A stretch of DNA of 64,000 nucleotides from positions 23,015,501 through 23,079,500 of the forward strand of contig CM072336.1 in the NCBI GenBank assembly GCA_036874045.1. Reading direction: 5' to 3'. A program made the translations under genes and the position numbers. The stretch is from Cymodocea nodosa (taxonomy: Eukaryota > Streptophyta > Magnoliopsida > Alismatales > Cymodoceaceae). Below the pieces are notes generated by a model that saw nothing but the letters and a program-made list of their open reading frames with translations, ran no database searches and was not told the origin of the DNA. Below are positions 51,203-63,775 of the stretch, piece after piece. Numbering within the stretch: position 1 is the first letter of the stretch; each line of letters starts with the position of its first letter.

Positions 51203-53401
51203 CCGACAACAACGAAGCATGCGGACCCAACAAGGTCGATCTTGGTGGTGGTTGCTTCCACCAATACCCTACCCTTTTTCTTCTCTTTAATACCAGCCGA
51301 GAGACGAAGAATGTTGTCAACGATGATGATGATAACCAATTCGAGCATTTGATCCCAAGAAGATTAGATATAGATGATGGTGGTGATGGCTAGCTGCTGC
51401 TGCACATGCAATTAATTATAATGTGCACACCCCTCTTTTGCTTTAATCATCAATCAATGGAAGTTTTTGTTGTCGGTGGTACTTCACGTGCCCGGTGTGG
51501 ATTAAACCCACACGTCCTTCATGAATATTGATTGGAACGCTTCTGCTTCTACTGCAACGTACACCCCCAAAGAAGAGTTGACGTCAGAATTAATCAAACG
51601 ATGGGAATTGCAAAACGCTTTTCTTAAATGAAAACCTGATTCTGCAGTGAAGAAAAGGTTGAGTTCCAACCGTGAAGTATATATATGTACACACACACAC
51701 ACACTTCACGGTTGAAAGAAGGAGGAGGGTGTTGGCTGCGAAGGGGGCCCTCACTCAACTACCCATGTGCGTGTATTTATTGGCATTGGTGTTGTTACCA
51801 AGAAGCCAGGGTTTTATAAATAAGTGGAAACACTATTATTATTAAAGATATTTCCGTTTGACATCTTTCTTTCGGGTCAATTATAACATAACCGTCCCAT
51901 TTGAATGCTGCATGCATGCCTTTGTTGGAGTGATGAATGAGTTATTTGGTTCAATTTATTACGAATGTGTTAGAGTGATGATTTTTTTTAATCCTTAATC
52001 TATTGCCTATAACATCTCAAGGTATTGGCTAGACACATTTCTAAGCTTTTCACTATATATCTAATTAACAAGATATCCCTAACTTATTAAATTGCCACTT
52101 ACTTTATAACTTTTATCTACCATTTTGGATATAATAGTTATTGTATATTTGGATATTTAATAATACTATATATGATTTAAAATATTTTATTGTTGAATAT
52201 TTTTTAATAAAATAGCATCTACAATTAATAAGCGTATGAATTAAAGTAATGCTTATATTAATATTTTGATTGAATGGTGTCCATAAAACCAAAGTCTCAT
52301 ATGGTTTAAGAAAAAATTAAACTTATCTTAGAAAATTTCACAACGCTCAAATCCATAACTTTTTCTTGCCCACACAAGGGGATCACAAACATTGGTCAGG
52401 TACCATGTTGATGTTCCTTTTTATTTGTTTTCAAAAAAAATTCCTTTTTATTTTTTATTTCTTTTTCAGAATTTTTCTGAACCATTTCATTTTTTTTTTT
52501 CTATTGTCCATTTTTATTAAAAACATAGGGGTATAGGCTATAGACCATTCACCTCACACTTGGGCCAGCCGCAAGCTTAATTTCAGGTTTTATTGCATCA
52601 TTACTGGAAACTAAGATGGTAATGAAATAATGTCTCAGCCCTTCTGTGCTCGAACTTTACTTCCTCCTAATGAATACATGTAATAAATAATTATGCATAA
52701 CTCGACAATAAGCATCCATTCATTCAACTACTTGATAATGTAGTTACATATGAGACAGACTATTTGAAAAGTACAATATAAATGCTTACATACTTTCTAA
52801 TATGGATGCCTTCTTCAATTCCTATTGTTTAAAATTAATTTTAATAGTATGTATAATTTCTTTTGTATTTGTATGACTAAAAAAGAGAAAAAAAACTACG
52901 TAATTGTGAATAAGAAAATATGTAAAATTTTTGCCTAAAAAAACATAAAACGGAAGAGAAGATGAAGACACCAAGGTGAAGAAAATAAAACCAAGAGATA
53001 AATCGTCAAGAAGCTTAAGTGTCTGAGTGCATCCAAGAGATAAACCAAGCTAGTTATTGTGGGCTCCCCTGAGTGAATATAAAGTCTGCTTAAGTGTCTA
53101 AACAATAAATACAATGCGGATTGAGGAACCGAAGATGGAAAAAAAAAACCCATACCCATCAAGTTAGTATTGTATTAACACAGCCTAGTAGGAAGCATTC
53201 GAATCTTGTGAAAATGAACGGCATTACAAGGTTCACTACCATTAAGTGCATGATGATGATTGGTAAATATCTTTCGATCCAACCCTATGTGTATGGTATC
53301 AGATGGGACCCCACAAGGTTGACAGAATATGCATATGAGGACCAATAAAGATTTCCATGCTCATAAAAACAATTATGGATGCATCCAATTTAAGTAACTA
53401 C
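51203..53401. other. Convergent spacer between SWEET and kish genes
   Basis: The 3' flank of SWEET (plus) and of kish (minus) meet here. AT-rich; a CA run near 51690-51703. No gene recognised. Confidence 0.4.
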
Positions 53402-56400
53402 TCAAAAAACTAGTATGGATACACCCATTGAAAAGCATCCAACAGCTACCCAGGGGCTGAGTCGTTCACCTGAAAACAAAAATAATAGGTTATAAGCAAG
53501 CACTGATAGTGGTTCCTAAAAAGGTAAATATGATCCCATCTCAAAAATGTTGTATATCAAAATTATACAGCCTTATCAAACCAATATGTGATAAGATTAA
53601 GGAATTTTCATAATCCAATTTTTCTTAATCTGGTTGTCAGCATGATGTGATAAATTGATGATGAATCTCGACAAAAAAAAAAGACTACAATAAAAGGAGA
53701 AATCCATAATCAATCATTCTATACAAATGTCAATGCAAGATCATGAAAAGCTGTATTATGCATGTGAAATCTGCAATATCAAATGCCACTTGTGCATACA
53801 CACTATCTCCATTTAATTTGGAAAATAACATGCATCACTTATTAGACATGCCACAAAGAAATTAATGACTTTTCATAAAGGTGATGAAAACAACGAAGAA
53901 CTGAGAATACAAAAAAAGTCAAGATAATTTGGACTCATGCGTTCTTTTTTCCATAGCATAAAATTCCAATATATGTATATCTACAATCAAGTTAAATAAA
54001 TTATATTTGACTGATTTTTTATTTATGCAAATGGGAATTCCAAAGAATACCTATTCTTGCTGCCTTCCAAAAGAAACCACGAAACCTGTGGAGTCACAGA
54101 ATGATATCGTGAATAGTTCAGCATATTAAAGTAGAATAATAATAGCATTCTAACAGAAGCATGGCATTCCATGTGAGGACAAAATGCAGCTGTTTCAAAG
54201 ACAACACATTTGCACAAACAACTATACAACTATGAATCAAGTGATTTTTTCCCAAAGAAACAAATTAACTAACTAAATAAACAGAATATATTCAGGTCAT
54301 GGAGCATACGTAAACAGCCTCAATTAGGAAAACAAAATACCAAGTGGGTTAATGAGCAGGAACTGAGGAGTAATCTGAGTTTGACAGAGGTATAGCAAGG
54401 TGGAACATTTATTCTTCAAGTGATCACCTCAAAGAGAAGTATTCATATGAAACTAAAAAATTAATGTTTTCCTATCAACATAAGAGGATGCAGTGGTGCC
54501 TAGTCAAAACAACATTTTCAGTTCACGGATAGCACCAGTAAGGAACAATTCACCTGATATTTGATAAAATCAGTTCTTGTAGATGGCCAAGGCCAAGATC
54601 GAACAATTAAAGCAATAATGATACAACGTTATCACAATATATGAGTAGCATAACCAGTAATATCTATTGGTTATTTATAATTTAATATAAATGTATGAAA
54701 TTACCAATGGACAATCGCTATTTCACTATTTTTAGTATATTGTTGGAAATGGACAAACCTACAACTCTTATCAAGGGCTTTCAATTGCATGACCTTGTTA
54801 ATTTGCTTAGATTGCAGTTTCTTATGAAGGCAGATTCCATTTACACATAAGGTGATCAAGAGAGAGCCCTACAACTTACAATTAACGGCAATAGACAACC
54901 AAATAGAACTAACATGTTGCCATTTGGGTATCAATTAGCCCATAAATTATAAAATTGGAATGACCATACTTAATATTATATACAATTTTTGTCAGTGACC
55001 AAGTTTTGAGAAAAAAGCACACTTTTACTTTTTCCTGGGATAATTTATATACAAACTAAATGAAATTTTTATACTCAAATACACCAATAATACCTCCAAA
55101 AAATATAAAATGATGAACAAGCACACAATAAACACATTGTTCCAAGAAAAGATTTTTTTCTCCCTTTTGAAAACAAAAATACAAGCTATGAATACTTTTT
55201 TCATGAACAATAATAATTTTTGAGCTTTAACCTTGAATTCGATCCTATTAGACTTATCCATTTACTTAAAAAACTAATAAAAAAATTTAGAGTTAAAAAA
55301 GAGCCTCAATATGGTTTTCATTAATTTAGAAAAAGCTTATGATAAAGTACCTAGAAACCTATTGCGATAAATTTTAGAAAGAAAAGGAGTACTTATAAGA
55401 TACATTGATATTATAAAGAGCATGTATAAAATAGTACTTACTAGTGTTAAAAGCATAAAGGAGAAATTAAGAAATTTCCTATAAACATAGATTTACAATA
55501 ACGATCCTCTCTAAGTTCATACCAGTTTGTCTTAGTTACAGATGAAATAACTAAGGATATTCTAGAAGAAATACTCTTGTTATATGTTATTTGTTGATGA
55601 CATAGTTTTGGTTAATGAAAGTAAGAAAAAAAATAGTTTTAAATTAAAAGTATGGAAAGATACTTTAGGGTCCAAAGGGTTTAGATTGAATAAGTCAAAA
55701 ACCAAATATATGAAATGCAAGTTCAACAAAAATAAAAATAATGATGAAGGTATAGACTTAAATGGTCATAAGATCCATAAAAGTAAGACTTTTAAATACT
55801 TAAGATCTATAATAAGTAGTAATGGTGAATTTATAAAGAATATTATTTATAGGATTAAAGTATGATAGATGAAATGGAGAAATGCTTTGGAGTGTTAAGT
55901 GATAGGAAAATATCTTTAAAATTAAAAGGAAATTTCTATAAAATTGTTATTCTCCTAGCTATATTTTTTGACTCAAAATGCTGAGTTATAAAGCGTAACC
56001 ATATGCAAAAAGCTAGTATTGTTGAGATATATGTGTTTAAATAGATAAGTGGTAATACTATAAAAGATAAACTAAAAAATGATTTTATTAGGAATAGAGC
56101 AAGAATTGCACCTATCGAAGATAAAAGCAAATCCACTTAAGTGGTTTGGTTATATGCTTAGGAGGTTAAAAGATACACCAACTAGGAGAGGAGAATTAAT
56201 TGGTGTAAAAAAAAAGAAGTAGAGGAAGACTTAAAACTACATGATTAAGAATTGTGAGAAAAGATTGAAATTTATGTAATTTAATCAAAAATTTGACCAT
56301 AGATAGAAATACATGAAAAAAAAAAGATTCGTATGGCTAACCCCACGTGGTTGTATTATGGCTTGGATTGTTTTTGTTGTAACCTTGAATTCGATCCTTA

Positions 56401-56898
56401 GGGCCACTCAAGGTACTTTATATTACATAGAAATCTAGTTAGAAATGCCCATTTCATAAATAAATTTCTTTCCAGTCACCACCATCAGTTGCTAGATAAG
56501 AATAAAAAGACAAAATCACCCATGAAACACACGACTAGAACGGACTATATTACTTATTCTTCTCAAAAGATACTAGAACACAAACGAAGCCAGTCAATCA
56601 TATCAGGAAGGCAAAAGGTGATTTTCAATTTCCCTTCCCGAAGACGAAGCATTTTTCCATCGAAAGTAGATCAGAGCGGTGCGTGAAAGAATGTCGGAAT
56701 CTTACCCGGTCCTCTGCTCGAGAATGGCCGGGAACTGGATCTTGATATAGGTACACGTGCAGATCACCAGCAGCACCACCGTCAGGAATGAGTGGAAATT
56801 GAACAGCGCCGACTACCCAGAAAAACAAGCCCAATTTTAAAACAAGAATCGCGTGTGAAAACCAACAGAAACTGAACCTTGGAAGTGGTTCCAACCAT
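53402..56898 (-). CDS. Protein kish (TMEM167-type secretory pathway membrane protein)
   Basis: Small Golgi/secretory membrane protein family conserved across eukaryotes. Four exons on minus: 56898-56896 (only the ATG), 56812-56706, 54085-54051 and 53469-53402. Phases join to 213 nt and 70 residues. Sequence blocks match kish proteins along the full length: SALFNFHSFLTVVLL, CTCTYIKIQFPAILEQ, RTGFRGFFWKAARIGE, RLSPWVAVGCFSMG, ending SILVF. Two membrane segments (about residues 8-24 and 51-69). The start codon standing alone before a GT donor is supported by the acceptor GGGTAG ahead of the TCG codon, but rests on splice consensus. Intron 2 is 2.6 kb and holds a LINE insertion. Confidence 0.9.
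55229..55246. repeat. Target-site duplication, left copy
   Basis: The 18-mer AACCTTGAATTCGATCCT is repeated exactly at 56381-56398, flanking the LINE fragment. This is the length expected for target-primed reverse transcription. Confidence 0.88.
55247..56380 (+). mobile_element. 5'-truncated RTE-type LINE
   Basis: The translation, in shifting frames, starts abruptly at RLIHLLKKLIKKF and continues MVFINLEKAYDKVPRNLL (RT motif A region), MLFVDDIVLVNESKK (catalytic DD of the YADD/FADD box), LESKGFRLNKSKTKYM-like text, KTFKYLRSIISSNGEF, NHMQKASIVE-like and LKWFGYMLRRLKD-like pieces, the order of plant RTE elements. The right end finishes ATTGTTTTTGTTGT, similar to RTE tails. An 18-bp duplication bounds both ends, so these are the real insertion borders. 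It is about 1.13 kb, heavily mutated and inactive, and antisense to kish. Confidence 0.88.
56381..56398. repeat. Target-site duplication, right copy
   Basis: Exact copy of 55229-55246, directly after the TTGTTGT tail of the LINE. Confidence 0.88.
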
Positions 56899-59800
56899 GA
56901 TTCGGCGTGGCCCGGTAGTCGCGTAGCGGGACCAGTGATGGCGCCGGCGGAGACGATCAGCGATCTCTTCTTCGGGATCAGAGCATAGATCTTGGAGTTG
57001 AGCGAAGGAAATGGTATTGCCGGCGGTGGTGGGAGGCTGGGAAGTAGGCGGAGGATCCGATAATATGCATAACCCGACCCGATAATGAGGTTATAAGTTA
57101 ATGGAGAAGATCACCTATACGGTCAAATAATACCAAAAACTTCATATTTATACAGTGGGACTTATTCCATTTAATACTTATTTATTTAAAAATGACAAAA
57201 TAAATTTTTTTTTTCAAGGTTAAGATAATCTGCACGTATTTTGAATCCTTGCTAAAATATTTGATTTAGAAACAAAGGTGTAAATTGAGGAGATTGGATT
57301 CCAATAACACTTTATTTGAATTCTTATTCACATAATCTGAATCTATTTAATTAATATTGGAATTACTATTTGGATTTATCTGAATTTGAATAATATCCTA
57401 ATAATATATGAATACAAGAAAACTTAATTCAAATAATATCCTAATCTTAGAAAATTTTAACCAAATATCCAAATCTGAAAATATCTTAATAAATAAAACT
57501 CAAATTAAGTAAAAAATTTAATGCATTGTAGACTATAACCTAGATTAATTATTTATATAATTATATTTATGTTTTACGTCAATAATAATACTAATATAAG
57601 AAACCTCTCTAGAGAGACTTTTGTTACTGTAATTGACTTATGTAATAACAATAATAATATTAATCTACAAGGTATCTTCCATCCCATTCTTGCGAAAGAA
57701 ACACCAATAAGGGAAAAATAATTTAAAATTCAGTGTAAAAAAAAGAAGAGAAGTGAAGTTACTTACCTACAATTTGTTTCTTGTACATACACACCAAATT
57801 GCAAATGCTACAAACGGAATTTCCCAATCCTTCAAAATACTCATAATAAAAGATGAGGGCCACTATTAACTAGACACTAAACACATTAATAAGATGATCC
57901 CACAAATCAAAGTCTAAGATGATAAACAATTTAAAATTTACAGATTACAAGTGCAAAGGATGACTAGTGTCCATCTTTTGAAATACCAAGTAATAATTGC
58001 AGCCTTTGCCATTTTAAGAATAAGATACTTCTGTGTCGATGGCTTGAGTGTGTTGAGATGTAGCATAGTTATTAGTCTTGGACTTGTAGAAGAAGGCTTG
58101 GGTTCTTCTGAATTGACAGGAATGCTTGTTGTGCACTACCAGAGGTATAATGCTATACATGCAGGACTATCCAACGCTCATTTCTATAGATTGCATGAGA
58201 GAATATTGCACTTTAGATTTGAAGTAAACGGCAAAATAATAAAATGCAACATAGCACTCTTCCTAATGTAGCTTTTTAAGAAAAGCACTTTTGTCAAAAA
58301 AACAGTTCCATCAAAACAAAACGCGTGTAATAAGAGATTTTTCAAACATATTATATTTTTCAGCTTCTTGAAAATCTAACTAATGCCAATTTTTAAAAAA
58401 AATTGTTTCCAGCCTCTTCAATATTATTTTTTTAAGTTAATGTTTATTACAAAAAACTCTAGAACTAATAAACTAAAGAAACCAATGAAAAGGTTCGATT
58501 TTCAAAGTGGTGGTGCATCATACTTGTTCAGAACTAAAACATCGGTTTCAGACTCTTGGTTGGAAGTTGAAACCCAACCCTCATTCAGTAAATGATTCAT
58601 GGTATGAACCAGCATGAATGAAAACTTTCAAAACTAATAATAGGATCCCATTGAAATTTTGCCAAAAATTTGCGGCATTAAAGTACCCACAAGTGCCCAA
58701 CATTAATTTCCTTAGTTTTCCCGTGATTGATGATGTTTTTAAAAAAAATGGAAGTTTGAAAACTTAGCAATAAGGGATAAAAATAACTATTGACTACTTT
58801 GAGAAAAGCATGCTCACTTGTATATATATATAAACCAGATTGGGATTTGAGAGTGGTATCAAAACCTGAAACAAGAAAGACCATTCACCTGGTTGGGATT
58901 TCAAGAGGAAGTATCCCTTGGATATAAAAGCTATTCAACCCACCGCCCATTCCAATGACGAAACTTATCTTCAATGCTCAAGGTCAAAGATGGAGATTTG
59001 GTTACTCCTGCTGATCAGCACTGAATGGTTTTTTCAGCAAACTTCAATTTCAGATTTTAAGAGGTCCCCCAAACTGGTTAATCCATTGGAATTTCCAACG
59101 TTCACATAAGGTCTGTTATCAGGGCAAAGACAGCTGTAGATCAGATGAATGAGTGAGAAATGCTAACCACATAAAACAACAGGATTCCTTTTAGCATGAA
59201 AATATCTGAAAACTGGTATAAAATTTTTCATGAAGAACCTTCCAGCATTCAATATTTACATGCTATTTCAGCATAAAAATAAAAAGCAATAAAGCATGAA
59301 TAAAATTCACACGAAGCTACATCATGGTTTTGTCAATTTCCGAAGTTTTGTTTGCATGGAATTTTTGTTTGATTTCATCTTACTTGATTAGCAATGCCAA
59401 TTCATGTAATATTTCATGATTCTTCATTTGATTTAGCATTCAACCTAAGCAATTATCAGAGCACCAAAGAGACAGAGTCCCTTTTTGAAAGCAAAGATCA
59501 GCGAATGCTACCTTATATAAGCAAGAATTAAAGTATATGTCTTGAAAAGAACAATAGTGACGTTTGAATGAATGCAAAATCACTTGTTGCGATAATGCCA
59601 CACGAGGTAGAAACGTTGCCAAGTTTCCATTATTATGAATGTGCTGAATTACTAGACATGATAATACCAAATCAGATGGAAGGCACTGCAAGCTCTTAAA
59701 AATTGTAGTTATGTGTATTATTATTAGGCTTTCCTAGAAACAAAGCTTCAATATTACTACTCAGAAATTATACACCTAACATTCAATTATTTTGCAATTT

Positions 59801-60225
59801 TATCAATGACCTGTTACTATCTTTAGAAAATATTGATGTGTATATAAATGACAACATGTGAGGGGTAAATTTGGATGACACGGAAAATAACTTAAGTGCT
59901 GCAGTCTTCTAAATTTGGAATAGAAAAGCAACAGTATCACAGTCGAATACATTGTGTCCAACATAATCTGCAAGTTTAGAAAATATCTTTAATAAATTGT
60001 ACACTCTTCCAAGGCATAAAAAATTTAATATATAATTGGGCATTAGGACATGCTCTCTAGATAAAGATGTTTATGTTGTACTTGAATGGAAAAACAATAT
60101 TTCAGATATGATCCTCAAAATATAATATTAACAAAAAGAATGATATCAGAAGTCATAGCATAAACAAATTGAATTCATCTATTAAAAATCATGAGAGAAA
60201 ATTCAGATAGATCTCACTAAGAAAG
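56899..60225. other. kish 5' flank and AT-rich spacer
   Basis: 56899-57060 is GC-rich and is probably the kish 5'UTR and core promoter. Beyond that the sequence is AT-rich with no recognisable gene; open frames such as 57951-58271 show no family features. Confidence 0.4.
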
Positions 60226-60393
60226 TTAATGTTCACAGAAATACTTACCATACTTAACGAAATTGAAGATGGCTGCTAAGTTGAAACAATTCAATCCATA
60301 GTTGACTTTTTCGCCCAAAACAAAATAGGTGACACATAGCATTAAAGCCAATAAGAGTGTCAAGATGACAATATTAATGAAGCCAAACCCCAT
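60226..60393 (-). other. Small hydrophobic ORF just after the PPR stop codon
   Basis: A 55-codon frame begins ATG at 60393, about 20 nt after the PPR stop, reading MGFGFINIVILTLLL and then ALMLCVTYFVLG, a clear single membrane-segment pattern, and ends at 60226. It crosses a strong-looking donor (GTAAGT at about 60250), so it may merely be PPR 3'UTR with a spliced tail. No family recognised; chance is a real possibility. Confidence 0.2.
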
Positions 60394-60412
60394 TTCTCTT
60401 AATAGTAGATTA

Positions 60413-62278
60413 CTACCAGTAATCTCCACAAGAGCAATCTCCACCTCTGAAATGGTGAAATCTGCTAACATCTCTAACCACTATTTCTCTTTGAGTGATT
60501 TTGGATATCAACTTAATGGCAGTATGACAATCATTGCAGACTCTCAAGTTCTTCATTACCCTAATCATGGCTCCTTCTGGTGAGTGAAGTATTGCAAAAG
60601 CAACCGCAAGCTTTTCACTGTGAACAGACAAACTACACTCCTTTTCTTCATCTTCCATGTCATGTAGAACTGCAGTAATATCAGGTATATACCCATGTTG
60701 CTTCATCTTTGCCACTATTTCTCTCAGGAGGTCATGTATCTCTCTATACTCCGGATGTGATATGTCTCCCATGGAAAACTGGTGCACCTTGTTCTTCACT
60801 TCCACCCAACTCATCCCTGGCTCCTTCCTCACCCTCTTGTATTTCATGTGCTCCCTCACTTTAGCCACATCTTGCCATCTCCCTGATGTGGCGTGAATCT
60901 GAGAGAGCAGAACATGAGCAGCAGAGTCATGTGGGTCCAACCTAATAATACATCCGGCAATCCTTTCTGCCATTTTAAAATTCTTATGGATCTTGCAGGA
61001 AGATAGCAAGGTCTTCCATATGATAGCGTCAGGATTCATCGGCATTGATTTGATCAAATCTTCAGCCTCTTCCAAACACCCTGATCTCCCAACGAGATCA
61101 ACCATGCAAGTGTAGTGCTCTAACTGTGGATCTAGCTTGTAGACATCTGTCATAAGCTTAAAAAATTCTTTTCCCTTCTCTTTCAATCCACTATGACTGC
61201 AGGCATAAAGCAGGCTCAAGAATGTGATGTCATTAGGATCTGTTCCCTGCCCCACCATTCTCTCAAATAACTCAATCGCTTCCTGTCCATGCCCATGAAA
61301 GCCATAGGCAGCAATCATTGCACTCCATAGCACGTAATCAATAGAGCTTGATTGCGAGAATACCTTGGTTGAGTAACTCAAACAACCACACTTGGAATAC
61401 ATGCTCACAAGTGAGCTACGCACTGGAAGAACAGAATCAACACCAGTTTTTAGCACTTGGGCATGAATCTGCTGGCCTTGGCCAAGCGTTGCCAATTCAG
61501 AACAGGCCGTCAAAGTGCTGGTGAAAGTGATCTGATCGGGACTCAGTCCTTCCAGCTTCATCACAAGGAAGAGCCGAAGTGCACCCTCCGGATCACCATT
61601 CTGCACCCTGCCAGCCACAACGGTGTTGCACGAAACCACATTAAGCATTGGCAACGCGTCCACCACCCTCTCCCCATCCTCCAAACACCCACAGTTCATA
61701 TACACGTGAGCCAGAGAGCTCCCTACACAAGCATCAGCCTCGAACCCACGTCGAACAACATCGGCATGAATCAGCCTACCCAACCGCATGTCCCTCATGC
61801 CCGCACACCCACGCAACACACTCGCTAACGTAAACTCGTCCGGGCAGAATCCACCCTTCCTCATCTCACAAAACAAGCCCAACCCCTCCTCATTGAAACC
61901 GAACTCGGTCACCCCGGCCACCATGGCACTCCACGACGCGACGTTCCTCTCGGGCATTTCGTAGAAGAGCTTCTGTGCGGACCCGAGGTCATCGTTCCGG
62001 ATGTACCCACCAACCATGATGTTGTAAGACATTACGTTCTTCGTCGGCATTGCGTCGAACAAATGCGCTGCGGTGCGGATCTGGCCGAGTTTAGAGTAGA
62101 GAATAAGGAGGTGATTGGAGACGAAGCGGTCGGTGGAGAGCCCGGAGGTGAGGATGATGGCGTGGAGTTGCCTGGCGCGTGGGAGTGAGCGGGTGGAGAT
62201 GCATGACCGGAGGAGGTCGACGAAGAGGCGAGATGGGTCGGACAACAGATCCTGGAAGAATCGTCTGGAAGGAAGCAT
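60413..62278 (-). CDS. PLS-class DYW-type pentatricopeptide repeat protein (At2g41080-like)
   Basis: Organelle RNA-binding protein of the kind that specifies C-to-U editing. Single exon, 621 residues, ATG at 62278 and TAG at 60415-60413. Repeats of the P/L/S pattern run from about residue 50 to 400 (for example VMSYNIMVGGYIRNDDLG, VASWSAMVAGVTEFG, DYVLWSAMIAAYGFHG). E and E+ motifs follow (IIWKTLLSSCKIHKN, KEPGMSWVEVKNKVHQF). The DYW deaminase-like domain carries the HSE motif (HSEKLAVAF), CNDCH and the terminal DCSCGDYW, so it is complete. A basic, Leu-rich N-terminus fits organelle import, though the organelle cannot be told. Overall wording recalls Arabidopsis At2g41080. Lack of introns is normal for the family. 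Confidence 0.95.
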   Translation of the reverse strand: MLPSRRFFQDLLSDPSRLFVDLLRSCISTRSLPRARQLHAIILTSGLSTDRFVSNHLLILYSKLGQIRTAAHLFDAMPTKNVMSYNIMVGGYIRNDDLGSAQKLFYEMPERNVASWSAMVAGVTEFGFNEEGLGLFCEMRKGGFCPDEFTLASVLRGCAGMRDMRLGRLIHADVVRRGFEADACVGSSLAHVYMNCGCLEDGERVVDALPMLNVVSCNTVVAGRVQNGDPEGALRLFLVMKLEGLSPDQITFTSTLTACSELATLGQGQQIHAQVLKTGVDSVLPVRSSLVSMYSKCGCLSYSTKVFSQSSSIDYVLWSAMIAAYGFHGHGQEAIELFERMVGQGTDPNDITFLSLLYACSHSGLKEKGKEFFKLMTDVYKLDPQLEHYTCMVDLVGRSGCLEEAEDLIKSMPMNPDAIIWKTLLSSCKIHKNFKMAERIAGCIIRLDPHDSAAHVLLSQIHATSGRWQDVAKVREHMKYKRVRKEPGMSWVEVKNKVHQFSMGDISHPEYREIHDLLREIVAKMKQHGYIPDITAVLHDMEDEEKECSLSVHSEKLAVAFAILHSPEGAMIRVMKNLRVCNDCHTAIKLISKITQREIVVRDVSRFHHFRGGDCSCGDYW

Positions 62279-62730
62279 TTGGCTGGCGACGGAAGAAAGA
62301 ATTTGGGAAAATATAATTTAATTAGTAATTCTCTAAATTTATTTATTTAAGCAATTAAAATACATAGACTTTTGAAATTTGAGTTGTCGATCAAGCAAAT
62401 TCTCAATGGAATCCGTACTTAACCTAATTAATATAAATAGTTCAGCTTTCACATTTTCAACTCATATCCAAAATCCATAGTAGAAAAAAAAAAAAAAACT
62501 GAACCTAATACATATATATGAGTCGGATTGGCTTGGTTTTCTTATGATTTACCATGCATTTTTCACGAAAATAAGATCAATCAAATAGAACCAAGACAGA
62601 GTTCTTGTGACTTTCAAGTACGTCTGTTTAGATATCTAAGTGAAATTGAAACAAGCAGCAAAGAAATTAAGGTCCAATTAAACAATCAAGAATTATTAAT
62701 TGGTATCAGGAATTAATCAAATGATGTCAA
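62279..62730. other. Spacer between the PPR and LBD genes
   Basis: Probable PPR promoter and 5'UTR and LBD 3'UTR, 0.45 kb in all. Contains a 16-A run near 62484. No further gene seen. Confidence 0.5.
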
Positions 62731-63775
62731 TCACTCAAATCCTCCACGCCATGTATCTCCCGTTGTCTTCACGTTCATGCTTCCGCAGAATTGAAGCTGA
62801 TCTGCAACAACAACGCATGTCCTCAAACCATTAATTAAAGATATTACTTGAAAAAAATATTTATACATACTCTAGTAGCGGATTTGATCACGATTATTTT
62901 GATCTAGATTAAATAATTATAGATTATTATCCCCGTCACGGGGTCATCATACATACTTGTGATCATCTTGTGCTGGTTGAGGAGGCTGAAGGTGCTCGCT
63001 CCCCGGTCGGCGGCCTCCTCCAACGGATACGCCATCGCGCCGGCTGCTCGTCCCATCACGTACCTCTCGACGTCCTCTTCGTCGTGCAAGCGAGCGGGAA
63101 TCCCGTTCGCGCTGACGTTGTTGACGACGGCCGTGGCGTTGTTGTTGTTGTTGTTATAGTTGAGGTGGTGGTGGCGGTGGTGGTGGGGGGCGGCGGTGTT
63201 GGTGGACGTCTGCTGGTAAGACCAAGCGTTGGAGAGCATGTCGAGCTCACGGCGGAGGCGGAGGTATTCGCCGTAGCTGCCGGAGACGGGGTCCTTGATC
63301 CTCCACTCCGCCTCCCACACCATGGACTTCGCCGCCCGGGACCTCTCATCGTGGGACCGGACGGACCGGATCATCTTGCTCACGTTGCTCACTCCGAACA
63401 CCTTGTGCACCGCCTAATCCATATATATGATCAAATTTCACACGTTTTAATTATTTCTCGATCATTAAAACCATCTAGTTAATTAATAATCGATGCAGGT
63501 TTTAATTTAACCAGTCTACTTAATTAATTATTTAATTAGGAAAAAATAAACGACAATTATGTACGTGATCATCTTAATTATTCTTATCTTAAACATATCC
63601 CGGTAGGGGTTATTATATATATGTACTATAGGACCTGGAACTGGCGGGACCTCGTCGACGGGAAATAAGGTGCGAGGATGCAGTCGGGGCTGCACCGCTT
63701 GCGCTGGTGCTTGCAGGAAGCACAGGCGTGGTGGCCGGAACCGGCGCCGGCGCCGGTGCCAGCGTTCTTCGACAT
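62731..63775 (-). CDS. LOB-domain (LBD/AS2-like) transcription factor
   Basis: Plant-specific nuclear DNA-binding protein acting in organ boundary or organ development. Exons 63775-63635, 63413-62957 and 62801-62731 join in phase (669 nt, 222 residues). The N-terminal LOB domain has the zinc-finger-like C-X2-C-X6-C-X3-C block (Cys18, 21, 28, 32: ACASCKHQRKRCSPDC), LAPYFP, then the GAS block start VHKVFGVSNVSKM, and the conserved DPVSGSYGEY, ending in a Leu/Arg-rich helix (LRLRRELDML). The variable C-terminus carries His-rich and Asn-rich runs and ends TWRGGFE. The SHDERSRAAKSMVWEAEWR text suggests the LBD22-like branch rather than AS2 itself, from memory only. A start within GC-rich sequence gives a Gly/Ala-rich leader. 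Confidence 0.92.

Larger units (their letters stand above)
54086..56705 (-). other. Intron 2 of the kish gene
   Basis: Donor GTAAGA at 56705-56700 and acceptor TCCACAG ending at 54086. Carries the RTE LINE copy at 55247-56380 with its target duplication; the remainder is AT-rich. Confidence 0.85.

Noticed and set aside
58678..59109. Short ORFs between kish and PPR genes
   Set aside because: AT-rich sequence with no conserved blocks; consistent with chance.
61457..61828. Plus-strand ORF within the PPR gene
   Set aside because: Antisense shadow of a complete PPR coding sequence.
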